A DNA stretch of 64,000 nt, taken from NCBI GenBank assembly GCA_028753945.1, contig JAPNXP010000002.1, positions 6,324,001-6,388,000 of the forward strand, read 5' to 3'. This document shows positions 52,194 to 63,166 of this stretch, one piece after another. The notes beneath the pieces are model-generated. The model saw only the letters and a list, made by a program, of their open reading frames with translations. It did not search any database and was not told the DNA's origin. The stretch comes from Hexactinellida sp. DTS-2022 (taxonomy: Eukaryota > Porifera > Hexactinellida). The translations under genes and the position numbers were made by a program. Each line of letters opens with the position of its first letter. The stretch's first letter is position 1.

Positions 52194-53067
52194 GGTTCAG
52201 GTATACTCTACAAAATCCCAAAATTTCGATAAACCCCATACCATGGTAAATCTCGTTTTTATTGCATTTTCGGATTGTGTGGATACCCATGTGGACTTTG
52301 ACGAAATTTCAAAGAAAAATTCCAATTATTTCTCCAGTTTGACTCACTTCGAGTTTTGAAAGAAATATTGGGGTTCTGGTGTTGGTTGCCGGTTGCAGTA
52401 TACCATGGAAACTTGATAATTTCGGGACATTGCCACATATAGGTTTTATCTTATATTTGGATAGAACAGCATATATCGCATCTTAATTTCAAATATATTG
52501 GAAGAATATTGAAAACTCTCAATGATACAGACTTTTTAGTGTCCTCTACCTAAGCCACTGCCATAGGGGACACTTTTTTTCATACCTCGCTATCTCCAAA
52601 CACAATTATTGCCATTGCGGAAGTCATATTATGACTCATATACCACCTAGAAACAAAATCTCAACGGTTTTGGACAGATCTCAATTAGTTCTATCATATG
52701 AATGCAGCGATTTCATTTGTAACTTTTATTTTTATTTTTATTTAATATATTGATGATGAAAAAAGTGATGTCCACATTTATTGATGAAAAATTTGACTCA
52801 TAAGTGATTAAAAGAATTCTTGCACTCATATGATAGTTTAGGAGTTTCTTAATGCAAAGCAACAACAATCTACTCCTAATCATTAGCAGGAAAAACCTAT
52901 CCGTTCCGCAAAATACGATTTTATAGAATAAAATTTTTAAACTGAGTTACCTAGATCGAATATTATTGCATTTTTGCTGGTTAGAAGATGAAGTAAATCC
53001 GCTGTAAAAAATTTAATTAATTCGGGTAAAGAGTTTTGGTAGAAGTGCTCTAGAGTATACCTGAACC
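52194..53067. mobile_element. TTAA-flanked nonautonomous transposon (874 bp)
   Basis: Perfect 17-bp inverted ends GGTTCAGGTATACTCTA, each bordered by TTAA (52190-52193 and 53068-53071). That fits piggyBac- or Kolobok-type insertion. The ends are unrelated in sequence to those of the element at 33762-34657, although the sizes are similar. There is no transposase frame. A minus-strand 87-codon frame (52937-53200) runs across the element's right edge and is therefore not a gene. Confidence 0.88.
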
Positions 53068-53071
53068 TTAA

Positions 53072-53462
53072 ATCAATGAAAATATTATATTTTGAGGGTT
53101 CATTGATTAAATTATAATTAGTGCCTAAAGCCTGTACTATGCTACTCGAGCGCGCTATGCTCGTTAGGCCGCTTAGCGAATTCTGAGACACACACAACAA
53201 CCCCTTTGCGGTTACTGTCTCGAGAATATATGAAATTTAAATTTGTACATTTGGAGAGAATTTTCCAAATTTGCTATGTCATAATGACGTGATATCTTTA
53301 TGATGACTTGTAACCAATGGCGGACCCAAGGGGGTCAGGGCAGAGTTGCACGCGGGGCGGGCTACCCACGAATGAGGGCAGAGTTTAATTAACGGCCCCG
53401 GGGGGGGCTGATAATTTTGTTTCATGCACTGTGATCATATTTTAGTGTGCTCTTTTATTTAA
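53072..53462. other. Intergenic; decayed hAT-like end
   Basis: CAATGGCGGACCCAAGGGGG at 53315 resembles a hAT terminus of the CAGTGGCGG type, followed by G-rich sequence to about 53410. No partner end found. No gene. Confidence 0.5.
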
Positions 53463-54162
53463 GGCGTCCGACTTTCTGGAATAGGCTACTGAGCCCCTAA
53501 ATTTTTATATTAAAATCCACTAGATAATTCTATTAGCTTTATATTCAAAATTAAGTTTGACTCTCTAGCTCATATAGTTTCCAAGTTACAGCAAGGTATG
53601 TGAATATGGAACTAAATGACGAATCATTGTATTTAACATTATTTGAGAATTTTCTATTCACTTTCATTTCCTGGAAAATTGGGTTGTTATCAATGCGACG
53701 TTAGTGCCAATATAGTTAGTACTAACTAGATACCAATACGTAATAGAGCGTTTTAATTGATTTCGTGTTTACTTTAAACACTGTCGGGATGATAAGTTGG
53801 AATTTCTCACCTTTGAAAAAAATTCCAGAAAGTCATTGGTGCTGTATTGAAAGTAAACAAGATATCAATTCAAACGCTCTATTACGTATAGGTAGCTAGT
53901 TAGTACTAACTATATTGGCACTAACATCTCATTGATAACAACCCAATTTTCCTGGTAATTAAAGTGAATAGAAAATTCTCAAATAATGTTTAATACAATG
54001 ATTCGTCATTTAGTTCCATATTCACATACCTTGCTGTAACTTGGAAACTATATGAGCTAGAGAGTCAAACATTGTTTTGAATATATAGCTCATAGAATAA
54101 TCTAGTGGATTTTAACATAAATAATTAGGCGTTCAGTAGCCTATTCCAGAAGGTCGGAGGCC
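53463..54162. mobile_element. 700-bp foldback element (two ~313-bp inverted arms)
   Basis: Arms 53463-53775 and 53850-54162 are inverted copies of high identity around a 74-bp centre. Matching blocks include TTCTGGAATAGGCTACTGA, AAAATCCACTAGAT, GACTCTCTAGCTCATATAG, CAAGGTATGTGAATATGGAA, TTGGGTTGTTATCAATG and ACGTAATAGAGCGTTT. It is noncoding. A diverged single arm occurs at 58983-59226, so it is a dispersed family. Target duplication not clear. Confidence 0.9.
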
Positions 54163-54416
54163 ATAAAACGTTACAGAGGGGCTTACTATAGTTTCATACT
54201 GAAAACTATGGAGAAATGAAACGAATGAACCTTTTTCTAAACGAAAGAATATACGTTCATTTAGTTGACTGAGCATTAAATCAATTTCATCAAACAATAC
54301 ATTGGAAAATAGGTTTTTGATGATCTAAAAATGGTTTAACTAAATAATAGTTCAAAGTGTATTATACAAAAGTTTACTATTTAACAGCTAGTTTGTGTAG
54401 GAATTTCTTAATACGA
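54163..54416. other. AT-rich spacer
   Basis: Nothing recognised. Confidence 0.4.
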
Positions 54417-54424
54417 TCTCTGCA

Positions 54425-54645
54425 CATAGGCGTCGTTGCAAAGGGGGGGCCAAACCCCCTTCCCCCTCCCGGAAAAATGTCGGGCTGGCAGCATAGGTCT
54501 CGCTCACATCTCACTTACGTTATTCGTTTAAAAATTATGTGTGATTTATTGCTTATTAATTGCAACTGAAGATAAATGTCTTTTAATTGTTCTCAGGCTG
54601 CCCCCCTCCTAGATTTTCAGAAAAATTGGAAAATAGACGCCTATG
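54425..54645. mobile_element. hAT MITE (221 bp), CATAGGCG family
   Basis: Ends CATAGGCGTC on both sides (inverted). The 8-bp duplication TCTCTGCA is perfect (54417-54424 and 54646-54653). A G-run follows the left end and a C-run precedes the right, as in the related element at 46656. Noncoding. Confidence 0.92.
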
Positions 54646-54653
54646 TCTCTGCA

Positions 54654-55425
54654 AGCTATACAAAAGTCATGTTGTTGTCCGAAAGTAGTCAACAAATATT
54701 CGTTTCGAAACGGATATTCGTTCAATCATTTCGAACGAATATTAGGTTTAATCGTTTTATCCCTATTAAAAATCCCAACAGACCGGATGGGAGTGTGCTT
54801 TTTCTGGTGACAGGCCCTACTCAATGTTTGATTAAATATAAATTTCAATATTCAAACTAAATCTCATCTTAATTTAGTATAATTTAATTAATGTTTTAAT
54901 TGTAAAGACTTCAAATAAGAAGCGTCTTTAATTATTTAAAGTGAGATTCATTATTAATAATAGAAATAGGAATTCGTGGAATATTTACGTAACTATTTCG
55001 ATTAATAGAATTGACATTATCATCAACTGTAAAATATCCCAAGTGTTTTAATAACTTAACATTGTATGAATAACAGTCATCAATATACGTGCTATAGTGT
55101 AATTACAATATTGAGAAGATGGCTGATTTCTGTAAAAACAAAAAAACGCGTTAATAAACCTAGAATTGGGTAGCGACCTATTCATTTTAATTGATAAATA
55201 GAAAGAACATCCTTAGGATAATACAACCACTATATTTTCAATAGCTAATTCGAATTCTAAAGAGTCACTGAACCAGAACACAAAATTCGATAAAAGTGAC
55301 GAACAAAGACGAAATTGAGAAATCTTGCTTCGAGGTGCACATCTTCAGGAAATTCTATTATCTCCTGTACAAATTTGGAATCTCCTTCACCGATGGTCTA
55401 GTCAAACGAGTACGTGCGGCCGGCC
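54654..55425. other. AT-rich intergenic sequence
   Basis: No gene supported. A 62-codon plus-strand frame (55296-55484) has protein-like composition but no recognised domain, and it runs into the inverted repeat on its right. Confidence 0.4.
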
Positions 55426-55659
55426 GGAAATCCGACAAAACAATATTAGAACTGTGCATCTTATACAGTAGATGTATGATATAAGCACACCGATTATAAG
55501 AACATATCAGATTTAAGAACACTATTTGGTAAACGGTTGCCAAATGCCCTAATTAATATATGCAGTTCCCGACGATGTGCTTATAATCCTACTATAACGT
55601 TTACTAGAAAAAGCACACTAATATGATGCACAGTTCTAAAATCGGTCTGTCGGACTTCC
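55426..55659. repeat. Inverted repeat (~45-bp arms), probable MITE remnant
   Basis: GGAAATCCGACA...TTAGAACTGTGCATCTTATA (left) pairs with TATGATGCACAGTTCTAAAA...TGTCGGACTTCC (right). Inner blocks ATATAAGCACACC and AGTGTGCTTTTT partly continue the stem. No clear target duplication. Confidence 0.7.
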
Positions 55660-55936
55660 AAATCACTATATATTATTGTACGTATTTACATTTTTTAAGG
55701 ATTTGACTTTTTGTGATATTGTATATTTAGTATGTTAAAGATTTAGTTAGGAATAACTAATATATTGTGTGATCGATAAGCGATCATATTGAATTTTCAC
55801 CCCTTCAAAAATGTGACATTGCGCATAACTCTATGAAATTTTTCCAAAATGTTGCTGTAACTATAACTGAAATGTTACTTGGTATGCTGAACTGAGCTTT
55901 TAGCATCGCGGCTTTAGCATCCCTCACAAAGGTTGC
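55660..55936. other. AT-rich spacer left of the hAT element
   Basis: Nothing recognised. Confidence 0.4.
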
Positions 55937-55944
55937 TTCGCGAC

Positions 55945-58656
55945 CAGTGGCGGCGCCAGGTGGGGGGGCAGGGGGGCACGTGCCCCCCCATGGGAAAATG
56001 GTGCCCCCCCGCCAGGGGGGGCACACTTTTCAGATATTCTTAGCGAAACATGAACAATATTGAACATGAACAACAAGATTCAATCGGAGTCTTAATAAAA
56101 CATGAATGCCCAATCAATGTTTAGTGTTAAATGCAACAGTGTTATTACATTTGTAGTGTTCTGATTGATGAGTCTACATGAGATGTCCAAAGCTTGTGGT
56201 CCTGCAGTTAAGCGTGCTCGCGTCCAGGGCCACTCGGCGGAAGGCAGCTAAGGTGAAAGGCGGGGACTTCTCGGTCGAAGGCGTGGAGGACATCGCCAAG
56301 ACTGGGCGACGACCCGGCCTAGCCGGATATCCGGACCTACCCTAAGACTGCGCAGGGCGGTAGAGAGCGATCCTTTGTGAAGGAGTGGTTCAAGAGCCGT
56401 CCCTGGCTGGAGTATAGCCAGCTGGCTGACGCGTGCTTCTGCTTCGCGTGCCGGGCCTTCAAGAGTTCCAGGATGGACGACAGGTGGATCAAGCTGGGGT
56501 TCTCCAACTGGAAGAAGGCCATGGACAAGTCGGCCGGCATCAACCTCCATGAGAACAGCGAGCTGCACGTAGCATCCATGTACAAGTGGGCCAATTGGAA
56601 GCAGGCGCAGCAGGATGGCAACATCGCTGAGAAGCTGGAGCTCATCAGCCGCGGACATTCTCGCCAATCGCCACTACTTACAGTCTGTTTCCCAGGCGGT
56701 CCTTGTGTGCGCCGTGCAGAACATAGCTCTACGTGGCCTCCGTGAGGGCGCTCTTGACGACGAAGAGGCTGCAAGCACCGGCTACAACTGCGGCCCTCGA
56801 AACCGGGGGAACTTCCTTGAGGTGCTGCACACGATCGCGGCGCACGATCCCGTGGTTACACAGCGCTTGCTTCATGGCCCAAAGAATGCGAGATACACGC
56901 ACCACGTCATCTAGTGCGATGTCCTGTCCATCCTGGCCGACATCATTGCCGAGATTCAGAAATCCTACTACTTTTCCCTGATGTGCGATGAGTCTCGGGA
57001 TAGTGGGAAGCGAGAGTAGATCTCTCTGTGCCTTCGCTATGTTTCCGACGGGATCATCAAGGAGAAGTTCTACAACTTCTTCCGTGCGGAGGGACTGGGG
57101 GCGGAAGCCATCACGGACAAGTTGACGGAGGTCCTTGCTACAATGCAAATAGACGTGGCTGGAGGACTTGTTGCGCAGTGTTACGACGGGTGCCAGCACC
57201 AACGCGGGACGCCTTCATGGCGTACAACAGAGGATGAGAGAATCGGTATGCCCTTTGGGCATCTTCATTCACTGTTGGGCGCACCGCCTAAATCTCGTGG
57301 TGGTGTCGGTAGCTGAGTTGACGACCAAGACAGCCAAGCAATTCGATCATCTTCGAACGTTGCATAAGTTCTTTTCCTCATCCGTACCACACGACAAGTT
57401 CATCGAGGTGCAGAAGGAAGTCTATCGTGACAATGCTGACGCACGCGGTCAAGCCCTGCAGATCAAGGAACTCAAAAGCCTGAGCAAGATGGAGACTCTC
57501 GAAGCCATCATCTGCACTGCGGAGTTCTTCGTCGATGACCCGGTGAGCGCGGACAGAAGAAAGCAAGCCGAGGCGATCATCAACTTCGTGGACACGGACT
57601 TCGTGGTGTGCCTTGCCCTGTTCGCTAACCTGCTCCACCTGACGGCGATGGTGAGCGACTTCCTGCAGAAGAATGACATAGATATCGCGCGAGCCGTACA
57701 GATGGTCCAAGTGCTCAAAGCAGACGTACAGTCTCCAGACCTCTTTGAGAGGGTGTGGACTCGGGCCTCCACTCTCACTGGTAGCCTCAACATTCCTGCT
57801 CCCATTGAACGCCGCAGTCGCAGATGCCGAGAAGATGCCGAGAACAACAGGGTTTGGACGAAGCAGGACTACAAAGACAAGCTCTTCGACCCATTGGTGG
57901 AAAAGCTGCTGAACGAATTCAACCATCGCTTCTCTGACGAATCCAACAGCATCCTTACGTCCATGTCAAGCCTGTTCCCATCCAGGGACAATTTCTTGTA
58001 TAGAGATGCACTGGTTCCATTCGCGGACTTCTACGGCCTCACGGGCAGCATTGGAGCCGAGATCCAGGTGTTCAAGACTCAGCTGCAGGAGCAGGGCTTG
58101 ACTATGAAATGTGAGAACGGTTCCCCGTGGGGTCTTCGCGACGTGTTGCAGTTTCTAATGCCCTATCGTGAGGCGTACCGCCATCTCTATAAAGCATACA
58201 GCATTGCTGCGACTCTACCTGTCACATCTGCCACAAACGAGAGGTCGTTTAGCTTCCAAAACTTGATCAAGACCTATCTCAGATCTACCATGGAGGACGG
58301 CATGCTGGGTGACCTCGGATGCCTCTCTCTGAATAGAGAAATGGCCGCTTCCCTCAACATGGAGGCGTTTGTGGATATGTTCAAGGCTAAGACCCGTAGA
58401 ATGGAGCTGTAGGAGTAGGACACATGTGACATTATTGCATATTTCCATGTAATTTGAAATGCGAACGGCATGCGATTCTTGGAGTTTAATTCAAAATGGG
58501 ATTAGTTTTTTATACATTACTGGGCAAATATGTGGATTCTCGGATTTTGACGGCAACTATGAATTCCTGCGTTTTTTTCTAAAAAGGTGTGCCCCCCCTG
58601 GGTCAGGTTTGCCCATCTGGTGCCCCCCCAGTGGCGGCGCCCTGGCGCCGCCACTG
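55945..58656 (+). mobile_element. Complete-ended hAT transposon (2,712 bp), GC-rich
   Basis: Inverted ends CAGTGGCGGCGCCAGG (left) and, reversed, CAGTGGCGGCGCCAGGG (right). A perfect 8-bp duplication TTCGCGAC flanks it (55937-55944 and 58657-58664). The right tip is itself a 28-bp palindrome (58629-58656), so the terminal motif occurs there in both orientations. G- and C-runs (GTGCCCCCCC) sit near both ends. The interior is a plus-strand hAT transposase pseudogene, strikingly GC-rich against the AT-rich surroundings. Intact ends and duplication suggest a fairly recent insertion; an in-trans source would be needed for movement. Confidence 0.96.
56183..58412 (+). pseudogene. hAT-family transposase, broken
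   Basis: Fragments in three frames read as one hAT transposase. An ATG at 56183 opens a short Lys/Arg-rich start that hits TAA at 56249-56251. From about 56341 the frame reads RERSFVKEWFKSRPWLEYS and a Cys-rich FCFACRAF zinc-finger-like region. The frame shifts near 56645-56670. The next frame carries MCDESRD (first catalytic Asp) but has TAG at 56912-56914 and 57017-57019, the latter where the family usually has Gln. Another shift near 57190 follows the second Asp (QCYDG). The last frame (to TAG 58412) is long and clean: CWAHRLNLV, then the C-terminal dimerisation signature TSATNERSFSFQNLIKTYLR. Both stops and at least two shifts make it inactive as read; some could be sequencing errors. Confidence 0.9.
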
Positions 58657-58664
58657 TTCGCGAC

Positions 58665-58982
58665 CTTTGTTCGTTCGTGTTAGACACAACGCAAAACAAT
58701 TAAATAATAGCTCAATAATTCGAATTGTGCCCATCTCGCCTACTCCCACTTTGCCTACTCCCATTACGCCTACTAATATCAGATTAGTGTCATTTCGACT
58801 TAGAGTCTTATTGAGTAACACTTTCTTTGAAATGTTAGAGTTAAATAGGAACCTGTCGGTAGATTATATAGATTCTGTCGGCATTCGATAAGTTTCTAAT
58901 ATTGTCAGCTGTAGTAAATAATGATTTTGTCTTCTTCGTTACCTTGCTCTGTAAATAAAAATTGAGCAATCACGTAGTGTGA
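58665..58982. other. Intergenic spacer
   Basis: A run of CCTACTCCCA/CGCCTACTCCCA short repeats at about 58735-58775. Nothing else recognised. Confidence 0.45.
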
Positions 58983-59226
58983 AAAGTAAACAAAATTTCA
59001 AAAAAAGCACTCTATTTCAGGGAAGCCCTTACTTAGTACTAACTATAACGACATTAACATGTCATTGATAATAACCCAAATTTCAGATACCTGATTGTTT
59101 ATAATTACATTTCAATTAATGTTAAATTAAATGATATGTCATTTAGTTCCAGATTCACATACCTTGCTGTAACTCCTAAAGTATATAAGCTAGAGAGTCA
59201 AACTTTGTCATGAATAATAGCTAATA
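58983..59226. repeat. Single diverged arm of the 700-bp foldback family
   Basis: Aligns with 53850-54100 in the same orientation: AAAGTAAACAA, GCACTCTATT, TTAGTACTAACTATA, CATTGATAATAACCCAA, TCATTTAGTTCCA, ATTCACATACCTTGCTGTAA, CTAGAGAGTCAAAC. No opposing arm follows, so it is a solo or truncated copy. Confidence 0.8.
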
Positions 59227-59824
59227 CGAAAGGGTATTATGGATAAATATAACATGCCAAAGTACTTTTTACTTGTTTTAATTTCCAGGGCAACCTTGAC
59301 CTTATTCTATTGTTTTTTGCGAAAAGTAAAGAAATACATTGATAATGAGTCATTATCAATGTAATTAATCCATTAGCCAAATAATGCACGCCAGTGTGAC
59401 GTGGATTGCAAAAAAACAATTTAAATCAAAATTCTGATTTAAATAATAAAAATCTTATTTAAATCAATTAAGGAGATAGAGGCTCAGAAATTAGAAACAA
59501 TTGGTTTACAAAATCTAATTTTCGGAAAATGCTCTAACTAAATAATTATTATTGATCAACACAATAACAATAAATTTTAAGTGGTATTTTCTCAAAAAGT
59601 CTACATATATTGCCAGGTTCGTGCTTTGTTTAAAAGATACCGCAAAATAATGTGTGTTTATATATCCATGGTTCAAGACCCATAAGCATTTTTAAATAAC
59701 CACAAATGTTAAACATGATCGTGGAATAAGGTATCATTATTTATTTTAATTTATTTTAATTATGGGTTTTCTATAATTCAATAAATTTGCGTAGGTAGGT
59801 TCTAAGTTAATTATATCAACAATA
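59227..59824. other. AT-rich intergenic sequence
   Basis: Nothing recognised apart from short AT-rich self-complementary runs (for example near 59420-59465, TTTAAATCA repeats). Confidence 0.4.
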
Positions 59825-59904
59825 CAGTCAACTCCGCTTAATAGAGCCACCGGTTAATCGTGTCAAACTGGTCCCGATGTGGCTCTATTAAGCGGATTTG
59901 AAGG
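59825..59904. mobile_element. 80-bp Tc1/mariner-type hairpin MITE
   Basis: Left CAGTCAACTCCGCTTAATAG, right reversed CCTTCAAATCCGCTTAATAG, both continuing AGCCAC. TA on both sides (59823-59824 and 59905-59906). The loop is about 26 nt. Confidence 0.75.
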
Positions 59905-61481
59905 TATATTAATGTGATGGTATTTTGGATAGCAAGAATGGCTAGGAATAGATGAAGCTTGGTGCAAATGAAAGTACGTATATAGGGATTTCTATAGACA
60001 AATAGTCTCCACAAGAAGTGCATCGCATTTCGGTATTAAATAATACATCAAAAGTGTTATAAAAGCACAATCGTAATTAATTTGGCACTTTTATGTTTAT
60101 AAATGGAACTAAAACCTGAAAGTGATAAATTATTGTTATAGATAATTAATAAACAAATTTTGTGAAATAACTGATTACTTGCTCACTTTGTAGTTAGTCT
60201 AGGTAATAAATAAACAAGGCAGAGTGAAACTATGCAATACGTGTTACATTCATGTAAACCAAACAAATCAGATCACCCGTTTAAAAATAATAGGAAAGAT
60301 TATAGCTGATAAATTCATAAAATAAGTATCTACAAATGATGCATTTTAACAAGGTGTTGAACTACCTGTAGTTGTTTATTATATAAAAATTTAAATTAAT
60401 CGAGCCGAATTGGAAAAAGTTGTTAATATCTATCAATCATTATTATTAAAATCGATTGTTGTTGTTTGTGTGGTGTGTTTGTTTGTTTGTCCGGTAGTAT
60501 TAAAGTGATGGGGGAATAAAAGCCGCATTTATAATTGAGATAAAAGTAACTTCCTAATGTTTAATAGGTAAACAAAGTATGCTGAATTCGAATTTCGCAT
60601 TTATAAATTTCTAATATTGAAAATTTATTGTTGTTGTTCACAACAAATTCCTTTATCTAAAATTAACTACTTTTTTCTAAAAGTAGAAATATGATGATTT
60701 ACCAGAGTTTTTTTAAGCCAAATTAGAGGGCCCAAAAGTCCCTCTAATTTCTTCGCAAGGCGCCTCTAATTTTTAACGTACTAAAATTATAAGCTGTTAG
60801 ATTTTGGGGTGAGGGACCTCGAATTGTTGGCAGGCCCTCTAAGCGAATCCTAAAAGAACACTGGTCTACATAATTAGTAACAATTGGTGAAAATAGAAAA
60901 TTAACTTTAGAGATTCAGTTCCAGTGGCGGCGTGAGGCAAGATCAGGGGGGGGGGGCAGCTTTTTTCTCTAATACAGGGATCCCCAAACTGCGGCCTGCA
61001 AAAAATAATGCCATAATAAAAATTTAGTAGGTTTGCATTCACATTTTTGTTCCAAACTACCTTATCATAGGGAATTAATTTCCTATAATAAGGTAATCAA
61101 TATTCGCCTGATGAAATCATAGATCGTCAGTTAATCGAATTAATAGTTAAAACTACAGGATTGGACAAGGGTTAAATAATACTAATTTGCAAAGGTAACT
61201 GAGCTGACGAGAGAATAGGAATTCAGGTTAAACAAATTTCCCCAATGTGTACAAACAGAATAATTACAGTAACTAGGTGAGCCTGAACAAATTGGAAACG
61301 CACAATCCAAACTATTGTGAATTGAAGTTATTGACATGTAATACGACATTAGATATATAAACTCCATTGTAGTCACAGTATATAACCTAATTCAAACACT
61401 AACGGAATAAAACATAGTTCCTTACTAGAACTACGATACCAAGGGATTAACATTGACACTTTGACAGTATTAGCAGGCTAA
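59905..61481. other. AT-rich intergenic sequence with two orphan hAT ends
   Basis: 60922 starts CAGTGGCGGCGTGAGG with a G-run behind it (hAT end, no partner). 60975 starts CAGGGATCCCCAAACTGCGG, which resembles the ends of another hAT group. They may be the remains of one nested pair. No gene seen. Confidence 0.5.
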
Positions 61482-61756
61482 AGTATAGTCGGCACAGTAA
61501 TAATAAAGGCAGTGAGATTAAAACTGGGCCACTATAAAATAGTCGGCACAGTAATAACTAACCAAAGGCAGTAAGATTAGAACTGGGCCACTATACTATA
61601 GTATAGTCGGCACAGTATTATTATTATTATTATATACCAAAGCACTAAGATTAGAACTGGGCCACTATACTATAGTCGGTACAGTAATAACTAACCAGGC
61701 AGTGATTTCAATACTGGGCCACTATACTATGTATAGTCGGTACAGTAATAACTACA
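61482..61756. repeat. ~60-bp minisatellite, about five units
   Basis: Each unit contains GGCAGTGAGATT (or variant), AACTGGGCCACTATACTATA, GTCGGCACAGTAATAA and CTAACCA. The inner part CCACTATA/TATAGTCGG is roughly self-complementary. One unit has an expanded TTATTATTATTATTA. A lone unit sits at 47531-47574. Confidence 0.88.
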
Positions 61757-61998
61757 GCAACAACAGATTCTCATATAACAAGCTTGTAATGCAAGATTCT
61801 AGGTCACTATATCTTTAGCCATTATATCCGTTAGAAACATGCCTCTTGGCTCACTTGGAGTTTTCACCGATTTGTTTACTTATTTTATAAACAATAACTA
61901 ATGTTATTCATATTATAAATTCGTAAATGCTAAATTTGGAATCAGCATAAGAATACTTGTTTATCTATATTAAAAATTTGGAAGCTAGTCTCTAGCAG

Positions 61999-62052
61999 TG
62001 ATGTGCTCCGTTACTCAGTAACAGAGTAACGGTAACGATAACGGAAAAAAGT
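61999..62052. mobile_element. Truncated copy of the GTAACGG hAT MITE
   Basis: CAGTGATGTGCTCCGTTACT followed by GTAACGG repeats matches the left end of the element at 40497-40789, then stops at about 62052 near the left border of the next element. No right end. Confidence 0.85.
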
Positions 62053-62068
62053 CGCCGAGTCAAACATA

Positions 62069-62547
62069 CACTTACGGACAAAAGTATTCGACCACCCAAC
62101 ATTTTCCCATAGAAAATAGCACTATAGTATGTTTAACAATGGAAGATGGTGTATTCAAATTACATGATATATTGCTATTTCAATTACAAATTCGTATTCT
62201 ACGTATTCGAATTAGCAATTGTAGAAGCTTTCAATCCGAATCCCTTTTTGATTTGGTTAAAAATATAATCCTGTGCCAATATGCACCACATTTCCCAAAT
62301 TGCCACCATGGGAGAGATGGGAACAGGTGGCACTTGTTGCAATTTGATGATAATTTTCAACCCAATTAATATGTAGTCAATTTGAAAGGATCTACAATGG
62401 GTAATTCGAATGCGTAGAATACGAATCTGAAATCAAAATAGCAATATGTCATAAAGTTTTAATACATTGAACAATATTATTAGGCCCACTATAGTCTATT
62501 TTCAATGGGAGAATGTTGGGTGGTCGAATACTTTTGTCCGGGTACTG
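62069..62547. mobile_element. Tc1-like long-TIR MITE (479 bp)
   Basis: Ends CACTTACGGACAAAAGTATT and, reversed, CAGTACCCGGACAAAAGTATT, continuing identically through CGACCACCCAACATT. TA on both sides (62067-62068 and 62548-62549). Pairing extends further in, for example TTCGTATTCTACG with CGTAGAATACGAA. The short frame inside it is not a transposase. Confidence 0.9.
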
Positions 62548-62720
62548 TAATTCTAAACTAGAACTTCAATACCAAGTGATTAACAGTTGACAGTAAAGAA
62601 GGATCTATAACAGATATGTAAGCAGATCTGGAATATAACAAATGTTTGAAAAATCTGCTTCAAGGTACATATTGATGGTAAAACTGATCAAGGAGCAAAA
62701 AGAACACTATTAACTACGTG

Positions 62721-63166
62721 CAGGGGCGGATTGGGCCGCCGGGACACCAGTATAATGCCGGTGGGCCGGTGGTTCGATGGCCTGTGGATTTGTGCAGTGG
62801 TGCAAACAGGGGGGATTCGCGGGGGGGCATGCGCACCCCCGTAAAAGTTGAAGGGGGGCAACATTAATGGTGCGGGTGTGACCGTGCCCTCTGGTTAAAT
62901 AATAAAATCTTCAATATAATTTAGGATAGTAAATATACATATAATTCATTAAAAAAATGTCATTTGTTGCAATTAATTTTTTTCGGGGGGGGGCAAGCCC
63001 CCAGACCCCCCAAATAATCGCTCGCTACACTCGCTCCACGCCTCCCCAACTTTAACCTCAGACTTGTAAAACTTTGCGCCTATGGATCTGTGGGCCGGTG
63101 GATTTCGGGTAGTGGGCCAGTTTCGGGGTTTTGCCAGGGCCGCCTAAGTAGCCCAATCCGCCCCTG
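62721..63166. mobile_element. hAT element (446 bp) hosting a nested hAT MITE
   Basis: Ends CAGGGGCGGATTGGGCCGCC and, reversed, CAGGGGCGGATTGGGCTACT. The 8-bp duplication is ACTACGTG (62713-62720) / ACTACGTA (63167-63174), 7 of 8. GGGCCGGTGG repeats flank the nested insertion. Noncoding. Confidence 0.9.
62795..63084. mobile_element. hAT MITE (290 bp), CATAGGCG-like, nested
   Basis: Left CAGTGGTGCAAACAGG, right reversed CATAGGCGCAAAGTTT. The 8-bp duplication is GATTTGTG (62787-62794) / GATCTGTG (63085-63092), 7 of 8. G- and C-runs lie near the ends, like its relatives at 46656 and 54425. It lies wholly inside 62721-63166, so it inserted later. Confidence 0.85.

Noticed and set aside
52937-53200. 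87-codon minus-strand frame with a good-looking acceptor (TTTTTTACAG) and donor
   Set aside because: It crosses the right end of the TTAA-flanked element at 53067, so it joins transposon and host DNA by chance.
56248-58471. Minus-strand frames of up to 182 codons over the hAT element
   Set aside because: Antisense shadows of GC-rich transposase coding sequence; the plus strand carries the recognisable hAT motifs.
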